Source: Pseudomonadota bacterium (GTDB taxonomy: Bacteria; Pseudomonadota; Alphaproteobacteria; Rhizobiales; Methylopilaceae). Taken from it: a DNA stretch of 12,474 nt. Positions 7,753 to 12,474 of this stretch are shown here, piece by piece (the first letter of the stretch is position 1; the number at the start of each line of letters is the position of its first letter). The notes below the pieces were generated by a model. That model was not told the DNA's origin and searched no databases. It saw only the letters and a program-made list of their open reading frames with translations. Location of the stretch: NCBI GenBank assembly GCA_023389135.1, contig JAEWEX010000053.1, positions 1 through 12,474 on the forward strand, in the 5' to 3' direction. The position numbers and the translations under genes are program-made.

Positions 7753-8448
7753 ATGCCGACCATCGCCCTCGTGGACGACGACCGCAACATCCTCACATCG
7801 GTCTCCATCGCGCTGGAAGCTGAAGGCTACCGCATCCAAACCTACACCGACGGCGCCTCCGCGCTCGACGGAATTCGCACCGATCCGCCCGATCTCGCGA
7901 TCCTCGACATCAAGATGCCGCGCATGGACGGCATGGAGCTGCTGCGGCGGCTGCGCCAGAAGTCCGAGATGCCGGTGATCTTCCTGACCTCGAAGGACGA
8001 GGAGATCGACGAGCTGTTCGGCCTCAAGATGGGCGCCGACGACTTCATCCGCAAACCGTTCTCGCAGCGCCTGCTGGTGGAGCGGGTCAAGGCGGTGCTG
8101 CGCCGCGCCAACCCGCGGGAGGCCTCGGCCCGCCCCGCCGACAGCAAGGTGCTGGAGCGCGGCCTGCTGGTCATGGACCCCGAGCGCCATACCTGCACCT
8201 GGAAGGGCGAGCCGGTGACGCTGACGGTCACCGAGTTCCTGATCCTGCAATCGCTGGCGACCCGCCCGGGCGTTGTGAAAAGCCGCAACGCGCTGATGGA
8301 CGCCGCCTATGACGACCAGGTCTATGTGGACGACCGCACCATCGACAGCCACATCAAGCGGCTGAGGAAGAAGTTCAAGGCGGTGGACGACGCCTTCGAC
8401 ATGATCGAGACGCTGTACGGCGTCGGCTATCGCTTCAAGGAGGACTGA
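7753..8448 (+). CDS. chvI: Two-component response regulator ChvI (OmpR family)
   Basis: This 231-residue cytoplasmic DNA-binding response regulator is the partner of ChvG. The receiver domain (1-120) has the acidic pocket D8/D9, phosphoacceptor D52 in [14 protein letters not shown]79 in IFLTS and K101 in RKPFS. A winged-helix OmpR-type output domain follows (about 135-228; [18 protein letters not shown] and the C-terminal GVGYRF). The start [20 protein letters not shown] and the stretch [19 protein letters not shown] are hallmark ChvI sequence in Rhizobiales, which supports the gene symbol rather than a generic OmpR call. The ATG at 7753 was chosen because the receiver strand begins at once; a TTG at 7696 would add 19 low-complexity residues. 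In rhizobia ChvI responds to acid and envelope stress and controls exopolysaccharide, motility and envelope genes, with ExoR as a periplasmic inhibitor of the kinase; no exoR is in this window. chvG starts 42 bases downstream. Confidence 0.96.
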   Translation: MPTIALVDDDRNILTSVSIALEAEGYRIQTYTDGASALDGIRTDPPDLAILDIKMPRMDGMELLRRLRQKSEMPVIFLTSKDEEIDELFGLKMGADDFIRKPFSQRLLVERVKAVLRRANPREASARPADSKVLERGLLVMDPERHTCTWKGEPVTLTVTEFLILQSLATRPGVVKSRNALMDAAYDDQVYVDDRTIDSHIKRLRKKFKAVDDAFDMIETLYGVGYRFKED

Positions 8449-8453
8449 GGCAG

Positions 8454-8468
8454 CGCCCCCCTTGGGCG
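8454..8468 (+). other. Small hairpin in the chvI-chvG spacer
   Basis: CGCCC (8454-8458) and GGGCG (8464-8468) form a 5-bp GC stem with a 5-base loop, 22 bases before the chvG ATG and upstream of the GAGGGG ribosome-site candidate. It could modulate relative expression of chvI and chvG, or be incidental in GC-rich DNA. No T-tract follows, so it is not an intrinsic terminator. Confidence 0.3.
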
Positions 8469-8490
8469 GGATCGAGGGGCAGACCGGCCC

Positions 8491-10269
8491 ATGACCGCAG
8501 ACATCGAACGCGCACGCATCGCAGCGGCGGAGGACGCCGAGCCGCGCGAGGGCACCCTGACGAAGCTCGGCCGTTTCGCGCGCGCGCTGTCGCTGATCGG
8601 CGTGTCGAGCCTGACACGCCGCATCGTGGTGCTGAACCTCGCGGGCCTCGTGGCGCTGCTGTCGGGCATCCTCTACCTCAACCAGTTCCGCGCCGGGCTG
8701 ATCGACGCCCGGGTGCAGAGCCTGCTGACCCAGGGCGAGATCATCGCCGGCGCCATCGCCGCATCGGCGACGGCCGACACCAACTCGATCTGGATCGATC
8801 CCAACAAGCTGCTCGAACTGCAGGCCGGGGAAAGCCTGTTCCCCTCCGACGACGCCCAGACCGCGCTGGAATTCCCCATCAATCCCGAGCGGGTCGCGCC
8901 GGTGCTGCGGCGCCTGATCACGCCGACGCGCACCCGCGCCCGGCTGTACGACCGCGACGGCGCGCTGCTGCTGGACAGCCAGAGCCTGTATTCGCGCGGC
9001 GACATCCTGCGCTTCGACCTGCCGCCGCCCGAGACCGAGGTGCCGGGCTATTTCGAGTGGCTGTGGACCTCGCTCAACGGCTGGTTCCGGCGCAGCGACC
9101 TGCCGACCTACGAGGAGCTCGGCTCGGCCAACGGCCGCGGCTATCCGGAAATCGTGCGGGCGCTGTCGGGCGCGCCGGCATCGGTCGTGCGCCAGAACAC
9201 TCGCGGGGAGATCATCGTATCGGTCGCGGTGCCGATCCAGCGGTTCCGCGCCGTGACCGGGGCGCTGCTGCTGTCCACCCAGGGCGGCGACATCGACGCC
9301 ATCGTCCATGCCGAGCGCATGGCCATCGTGCGCGTGTTCCTGGTCGCGGCCGCGGTCATGGTGGTGCTGTCGGTGCTGCTCGCCGGCACCATCGCAGGGC
9401 CGGTGCGCAAGCTGGCCGACGCCGCCGACCGGGTCCGCCACCGCGTCAAGCAGCGCACGGAGATACCCGACTTCGAGGGCCGCACCGACGAGATCGGCCA
9501 CCTGTCGCGCTCGCTGCGCGACATGACCAGCGCGCTGTACCGGCGGATCGAGGCGATCGAGAGCTTCGCCGCCGACGTCTCCCACGAACTGAAGAACCCG
9601 CTGACCTCGCTGCGATCCGCCGTGGAGACGCTACCCGTGGCCAAGACCGCCGATGCGCGGGAACGGCTGCTCGGCGTGATCCAGCACGATGTCAGCCGGC
9701 TGAACCGGCTGATCACCGACATCTCGGACGCCTCCCGGCTCGATGCGGAGCTGCAGCGCCAGGACGCCGAGCCGCTGGACGTCGCCAAGCTGCTGAGGGC
9801 GGTGGTGGGGCTCCAGAACGATGTCGAGCGCAATGACGGGGTGCGGATCGCGCTCAAGATCCCGCCCGGCCAGCGCGACGCATTCTTCATCTTCGGGCAC
9901 GATTCGCGCCTCGGCCAGGTGATCACCAACCTGATCGAGAACGCCCGCTCGTTCTCGCCGCGGGGCGGCGAGGTGCGGGTCGCGTGCCGCCGCGTGCGCT
10001 CAGAGCTCGAGGTGGTCGTGGACGACGACGGCCCCGGCATCCGGCAGGAGGTTCTGTCGCGCATATTCGACCGCTTCTACACCGACCGCCCCGAGCAGGG
10101 GTTCGGCCAGAATTCCGGCCTGGGCCTGTCCATCTCCAAGCAGATCGTCGAGGCCCATGGCGGCCGCATATGGGCCGAGAACCGCTATGCGGCCGGCCAG
10201 CCCGACGAGGCCGGCGAGGCCCGTCCCGCGGGCGCCCGCTTCGTCGTCAGGCTTCCCGCGGCGGAATGA
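8491..10269 (+). CDS. chvG: Sensor histidine kinase ChvG (ExoS)
   Basis: This 592-residue inner-membrane sensor kinase phosphorylates ChvI. The layout is a cytoplasmic N-terminus of about 44 residues, TM1 at about 45-64, a periplasmic sensor domain of about 210 residues (66-278), TM2 at about 279-302 and HAMP at about 300-352. The dimerisation/phosphoacceptor motif is SHELKNPLTSL with H365. The ATPase core has the N-box LGQVITNLIENARSFSP (N480, N484), G1 DDDGPGI (511-517), the F-box FDRFYTD (526-532) and G2 GLGLSISKQIVEAHGG (543-558). All catalytic boxes are intact. It is recognised as ChvG by length, architecture and position directly after chvI. The ATG at 8491 has GAGGGG about 11 bases upstream. 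Its stop overlaps the hprK start by 4 bases (ATGA), so sensor kinase and HPr kinase are translationally linked. In rhizobia the periplasmic domain is repressed by ExoR. Confidence 0.96.
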   Translation: MTADIERARIAAAEDAEPREGTLTKLGRFARALSLIGVSSLTRRIVVLNLAGLVALLSGILYLNQFRAGLIDARVQSLLTQGEIIAGAIAASATADTNSIWIDPNKLLELQAGESLFPSDDAQTALEFPINPERVAPVLRRLITPTRTRARLYDRDGALLLDSQSLYSRGDILRFDLPPPETEVPGYFEWLWTSLNGWFRRSDLPTYEELGSANGRGYPEIVRALSGAPASVVRQNTRGEIIVSVAVPIQRFRAVTGALLLSTQGGDIDAIVHAERMAIVRVFLVAAAVMVVLSVLLAGTIAGPVRKLADAADRVRHRVKQRTEIPDFEGRTDEIGHLSRSLRDMTSALYRRIEAIESFAADVSHELKNPLTSLRSAVETLPVAKTADARERLLGVIQHDVSRLNRLITDISDASRLDAELQRQDAEPLDVAKLLRAVVGLQNDVERNDGVRIALKIPPGQRDAFFIFGHDSRLGQVITNLIENARSFSPRGGEVRVACRRVRSELEVVVDDDGPGIRQEVLSRIFDRFYTDRPEQGFGQNSGLGLSISKQIVEAHGGRIWAENRYAAGQPDEAGEARPAGARFVVRLPAAE

Positions 10270-10709
10270 CGCTGGCCCCCACCGTCCACGCCTCCTGCGT
10301 GCTGGTCGGCGCGGCGGGGATCCTGATCCGCGGAGCGTCGGGCGCGGGCAAGTCCCGGCTGGCGCTGGAGCTCATGGAGGACGCCCGCGCCCGCGGCCAG
10401 TTCGCGGCGCTGGTGGCCGACGACCGGGTGCATCTCGAGGCGGCGTCCGGGCGGCTGGTGGCGCATGCGCCTGCCGCCATTGCCGGGCGGATCGAGGCCC
10501 GCGGCCTTGGGATCGTTGCGGTCCGGCATGTGCGATCGGCCGTGGTCCGGCTGGTGGTGGACCTGACCGCGACGCCCGACCGGATGCCCGCGCCGGAAGC
10601 CGCGGTGGCCGACGTTGAAGGTGTGAGGCTGCCCGCGCTCGCGGTCGACGGCGCGGCCGCCCGAAGGCTGGCGCCGCTGGTCCTCGCGGGAGCCGGCGTC
10701 TTCCGATGA
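10266..10709 (+). CDS. hprK: HPr kinase, short alphaproteobacterial form
   Basis: This 147-residue cytoplasmic serine kinase would phosphorylate HPr on its regulatory serine using ATP. It corresponds to the catalytic domain of HPrK; the N-terminal domain of the long Gram-positive enzyme (about 310 residues) is absent. Visible are VHASCVLVG (H8, matching the conserved histidine before the P-loop), the P-loop GASGAGKS (23-30), the paired acidic residues LVADDRV (D52, D53) and the family signature IEARGLGIV (76-84). The conserved C-terminal PGRN-type segment of long enzymes is not seen; short alphaproteobacterial forms lack it too, so I read this as lineage-typical rather than a truncation. The ATG overlaps the chvG stop by 4 bases. 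In Sinorhizobium meliloti HPrK affects succinate-mediated catabolite repression, which fits a link with pckA. The likely substrate, HPr, is encoded two genes downstream. Confidence 0.93.
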   Translation: MTLAPTVHASCVLVGAAGILIRGASGAGKSRLALELMEDARARGQFAALVADDRVHLEAASGRLVAHAPAAIAGRIEARGLGIVAVRHVRSAVVRLVVDLTATPDRMPAPEAAVADVEGVRLPALAVDGAAARRLAPLVLAGAGVFR

Positions 10710-10726
10710 CGAATTCGTGGGCATTC

Positions 10727-10757
10727 TTGCCTCTTGCTTTGGCAGCGCAACATGCAA
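10727..10757. promoter_or_regulatory. Nested symmetric TTGC/GCAA element upstream of the EIIA gene
   Basis: The layout is TTGC (10727-10730), 3 bases, TTGC (10734-10737), 9 bases, GCAA (10747-10750), 3 bases, GCAA (10754-10757). The element is symmetric about 10742. It begins 18 bases after the hprK stop and ends 65 bases before the EIIA ATG, in the only sizeable gap of the chvG-ptsH block. It could be a double operator for a dimeric regulator, or an RNA hairpin with an internal loop. No known regulator is claimed. Confidence 0.45.
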
Positions 10758-10822
10758 AAACTACGCGCTCTTTTTAGGTCGCGCCCCCGCGGATGGCCCG
10801 CCGCCCGGCGCCGGAGACCCGA

Positions 10823-11224
10823 ATGATCGGTCTTGTATTGGTCACCCACGGCAACCTCGCCAGCGAGTTCCGCTCGGCATTGGAGCACGTGGTCGGCCCC
10901 CAGCAGCAGATCGAGGCGATCACCATCGGCCCCGAGGACGACATGGAGCGGCGGCGCGACGACATCGTCGCCGCTGTGGAGCATGTGGACGACGGCGCCG
11001 GCGTGGTGGTGCTGACCGACATGTTCGGCGGCACGCCCTCCAACCTCGCCATCTCCTGCATGAACGGGCGGGAGGTGGAGGTGATCGCCGGCATCAACCT
11101 GCCCATGCTGATCAAGCTCGCCAGCGTCCGCGCCGATACCGGCCTGGAGGATGCCGTGGCCCAGGCCCAGGAGGCGGGCCGCAAATACATCAACGTCGCC
11201 AGCCGGGTCCTGTCGGGCAAATGA
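10823..11224 (+). CDS. PTS EIIA component, mannose family (regulatory EIIA-Man)
   Basis: This 133-residue cytoplasmic protein has the mannose-family EIIA fold. The phosphorylation site is H9 in LVLVTHGNLA, and the conserved TDMFGGTPSNLA (65-76, with D67) is intact. The family C-terminal pattern INLPMLIKL (91-99) is present. No EIIB, EIIC or EIID permease gene is nearby, so the protein probably serves a regulatory phosphorelay rather than sugar uptake, as in other alphaproteobacteria, where it is often named ManX or PtsL. The ATG at 10823 was chosen because the EIIA beta-strand begins immediately and GGAGA lies 6 bases upstream; an ATG at 10793 would add 10 poorly supported residues. The stop overlaps ptsH by 4 bases (ATGA), consistent with a coupled phosphodonor pair. 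It lies 113 bases after hprK, with a symmetric element in the gap. Confidence 0.95.
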   Translation: MIGLVLVTHGNLASEFRSALEHVVGPQQQIEAITIGPEDDMERRRDDIVAAVEHVDDGAGVVVLTDMFGGTPSNLAISCMNGREVEVIAGINLPMLIKLASVRADTGLEDAVAQAQEAGRKYINVASRVLSGK

Positions 11225-11529
11225 CCGGAGCCGCCGCGGCGCCGAGCGGGCCCGGGCGGGCCCTGACGCGGACCCTCGCCATCGTCAACAAGCGCGGCCT
11301 GCACGCGCGCGCCTCCGCCAAGTTCGTGCGCTGCGTCGAGGCATTCGAGGCCGAGGTCGAGGTCACCCGCAGCGGCGAGACCGTCGGCGGCACGTCGATC
11401 ATGGGCCTCATGATGCTGGCGGCCGGACCGGGCACCGCCATCGAGGTCGCAGCCCGGGGCGCGGACGCGCAGGCGGTGCTCGATGCGCTGGCGGCCCTCG
11501 TCGCCGACCGGTTCGGCGAAGACGAGTGA
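11221..11529 (+). CDS. ptsH: HPr phosphocarrier protein
   Basis: This 102-residue cytoplasmic phosphocarrier is slightly longer than the usual 85-90 residues because of an alanine/glycine/proline-rich N-terminal extension of about 15 residues. The active-site histidine is H28 in NKRGLHARASAKF, phosphorylated by enzyme I (not in this window; PtsP in related species). The regulatory serine is S59 in GGTSIMGLMML, matching the HPrK target of Gram-positive HPr. Presence of both sites with hprK nearby supports dual control: phosphorelay through His28 to His9 of the EIIA, and kinase control at Ser59. Its ATG overlaps the EIIA stop by 4 bases. I see no classical terminator after it; an AT-rich palindrome and the ahcY promoter region follow directly. 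Confidence 0.96.
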   Translation: MTGAAAAPSGPGRALTRTLAIVNKRGLHARASAKFVRCVEAFEAEVEVTRSGETVGGTSIMGLMMLAAGPGTAIEVAARGADAQAVLDALAALVADRFGEDE

Positions 11530-11534
11530 CCGCC

Positions 11535-11554
11535 ATATAAAGACTTCTTTATAT
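11535..11554. promoter_or_regulatory. Perfect 9-bp AT-rich palindrome, candidate SahR-type operator for ahcY
   Basis: ATATAAAGA (11535-11543) and TCTTTATAT (11546-11554) are exact inverted copies separated by CT. It is the most AT-rich stretch nearby and ends 5 bases before the candidate ahcY -35 box. From memory, the ArsR-family regulator SahR, which senses S-adenosylhomocysteine, uses AT-rich palindromes of this kind before ahcY and methionine-cycle genes in proteobacteria. The palindrome is seen directly; assignment to SahR is inference. Confidence 0.6.
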
Positions 11555-11559
11555 CGTTA

Positions 11560-11588
11560 TTGCCTGATCCGGGCCGGCCGTGCTAGAC
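11560..11588 (+). promoter_or_regulatory. ahcY: Candidate promoter of ahcY
   Basis: TTGCCT (11560-11565), a 17-base spacer and CTAGAC (11583-11588) form a plausible alphaproteobacterial housekeeping promoter directly downstream of the palindrome. Transcription would start near 11595 and give a leader of about 65 bases. Consensus match only. Confidence 0.45.
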
Positions 11589-11603
11589 AGCGGCACGCCA
11601 GCC

Positions 11604-11623
11604 GCGCGGGGCATCCCCCGCGC
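11604..11623 (+). other. Strong GC hairpin in the ahcY leader
   Basis: GCGCGGGG (11604-11611) and CCCCGCGC (11616-11623) form a perfect 8-bp stem with a CATC loop, ending 35 bases before the ahcY ATG. There is no T-tract, so it is not an intrinsic terminator for ptsH. It would be part of the ahcY mRNA leader if the candidate promoter is right. Possible roles are mRNA stability or translational control. Confidence 0.45.
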
Positions 11624-11658
11624 CGCGCCGACACGCCATTCAAGACCGGACGGATTTC

Positions 11659-12474
11659 ATGAACGACTACATCGTCAAGGACATTTCGCTCGCCGATTTC
11701 GGCCGCAAGGAAATCTCCATCGCCGAGACCGAGATGCCGGGCCTGATGTCCGTGCGCGAGGAATACGGCCCGTCGCAGCCGCTGAAGGGCGCGCGCATCG
11801 CGGGCTCGCTGCACATGACCATCCAGACCGCCGTGCTGATCGAGACCCTCAAGGCGCTGGGCGCGGACATCCGCTGGGTGTCGTGCAACATCTACTCGAC
11901 CCAGGACCACGCCGCCGCCGCCATCGCGGCCGCCGGCATTCCGGTGTTCGCCTGGAAGGGCGAGAGCCTCAATGACTACTGGGACTACACCGCCAGGCTT
12001 TTCGAGTGGCACGGCGGCGGCCACCCCAACATGATCCTCGACGACGGCGGCGACGCCACCATGTTCGTCCATCTCGGCCTGCGCGCCGAGAACGGCGACA
12101 CCGCCTTCCTCGACAAGCCCGGCTCGGAGGAGGAGGAGGTGTTCTTCGCCCTCCTCAAGAAGATGCTCGCCGAGAAGCCGAAGGGCTGGTTCGCCGAGGT
12201 GGCCAGGTCCATCAAGGGCGTGTCGGAGGAGACCACGACCGGCGTCCACCGCCTCTACGTGCTCGCCAAGGAGGGCAAGCTGCTGTTCCCGGCGATCAAC
12301 GTCAACGACAGCGTCACCAAGTCCAAGTTCGACAATCTCTACGGCTGCCGCGAAAGCCTGGTGGACGGCATCCGCCGCGGAACCGATGTGATGATGGCCG
12401 GCAAGGTCGCCATGGTCGCGGGCTTCGGCGACGTGGGCAAGGGCTCGGCCGCTTCGCTCCGTCAGGCCGGCTGC
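11659..12474 (+). CDS. ahcY: S-adenosylhomocysteine hydrolase (C-terminus cut by window edge)
   Basis: This cytoplasmic, NAD-dependent enzyme splits S-adenosylhomocysteine to adenosine and homocysteine, clearing the product of methylation reactions and feeding the methionine cycle. The window holds 272 of an expected 465-470 residues. Substrate residues are visible: D129 in MILDDGGD, E190 in [10 protein letters not shown], and K221, D225 and N226 in [10 protein letters not shown]. The NAD-binding loop GFGDVGKGS (255-263) starts the Rossmann domain. Residues about 142-185 ([17 protein letters not shown] and following) are the roughly 40-residue insertion found in many bacterial and plant enzymes but not in mammals. 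The ATG at 11659 begins [15 protein letters not shown], a typical start for the family, with CGGA as a weak ribosome site. It follows ptsH in the same direction but has its own probable promoter, operator-like palindrome and leader hairpin. Confidence 0.97.
   Translation, partial: MNDYIVKDISLADFGRKEISIAETEMPGLMSVREEYGPSQPLKGARIAGSLHMTIQTAVLIETLKALGADIRWVSCNIYSTQDHAAAAIAAAGIPVFAWKGESLNDYWDYTARLFEWHGGGHPNMILDDGGDATMFVHLGLRAENGDTAFLDKPGSEEEEVFFALLKKMLAEKPKGWFAEVARSIKGVSEETTTGVHRLYVLAKEGKLLFPAINVNDSVTKSKFDNLYGCRESLVDGIRRGTDVMMAGKVAMVAGFGDVGKGSAASLRQAGC

Noticed and set aside
7672..9585. Long minus-strand open frame of 637 codons opposite chvI and chvG
   Set aside because: It covers two convincingly assigned genes on the other strand; its H/Q/R/D-rich composition is typical of antisense frames in GC-rich DNA.
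10266..10709. hprK as a truncated pseudogene
   Set aside because: The frame is intact, the catalytic motifs are present, and short HPrK forms are normal in alphaproteobacteria.
10739..10756. Sigma-54-like element TTGGCA...ATGC before the EIIA gene
   Set aside because: The GG-to-GC distance is 13 bases rather than the strict 12, and the TTGC half is altered; the symmetric TTGC/GCAA reading explains the bases better.
11535..11554. AT palindrome as intrinsic terminator of ptsH
   Set aside because: The stem is almost all A-T with a 2-base spacer and no following T-tract, so it would make a poor terminator; its position before the ahcY promoter favours an operator.

Overview
The window is GC-rich, densely packed, and reads as the chromosome of an alphaproteobacterium, most likely Hyphomicrobiales (Rhizobiales) or a close relative. 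The best evidence is the block pckA / chvI-chvG-hprK-EIIA(Man)-ptsH-ahcY, whose content and order I recall as conserved in Sinorhizobium, Agrobacterium and Brucella relatives. ChvI is nearly identical over long stretches to my memory of rhizobial ChvI. Nothing suggests a plasmid, phage or insertion sequence. There is no tRNA, rRNA or CRISPR array, and no gene-free stretch exceeds 300 bases.

Region 1 (1-4879, minus strand) is an eight-gene operon for a multisubunit Mrp-type cation/proton antiporter. In transcription order it holds mrpE, mrpF, mrpG, a small protein matching the C-terminal part of MrpA (MbhD/MbhE-like, DUF4040), mrpB, mrpC, an MrpD antiporter subunit, and a second large NuoL/MrpA-like antiporter subunit cut by the left edge. 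Almost every junction overlaps by 1 or 4 bases. The order is not Bacillus A-B-C-D-E-F-G. It matches the membrane module of archaeal Mbh-type complexes (E-F-G-MbhD/E-B-C-D). A GTG start, a strong ribosome binding site and a candidate promoter precede mrpE. A hairpin terminator separates the operon from pckA.

Region 2 (5062-7609, minus strand) holds pckA, the ATP-dependent phosphoenolpyruvate carboxykinase of gluconeogenesis, preceded by a HugZ-like PNPOx/DUF2470 protein that may bind heme.

Region 3 (7753-11529, plus strand) runs divergently: chvI (response regulator), chvG (sensor kinase), a short hprK (HPr kinase), an EIIA-Man domain protein and ptsH (HPr). chvG/hprK and EIIA/ptsH overlap by 4 bases. 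No sugar permease is present, so the PTS proteins look regulatory: HprK would phosphorylate HPr on Ser59, while His9 of EIIA and His28 of HPr carry the phosphorelay. With ChvG/ChvI and pckA nearby, the block ties envelope/acid-stress signalling to carbon-status control.

Region 4 (11659-12474, plus strand) is the first 272 codons of ahcY, S-adenosylhomocysteine hydrolase, cut by the right edge. Its upstream region carries a perfect 9-bp AT-rich inverted repeat that looks like a SahR-type operator, a candidate promoter and a strong GC leader hairpin.

The least ordinary items are the Mbh-like Mrp operon with two large antiporter subunits and no fused MrpA in view, the nested TTGC/GCAA symmetric element before the EIIA-HPr genes, and the palindrome before ahcY.
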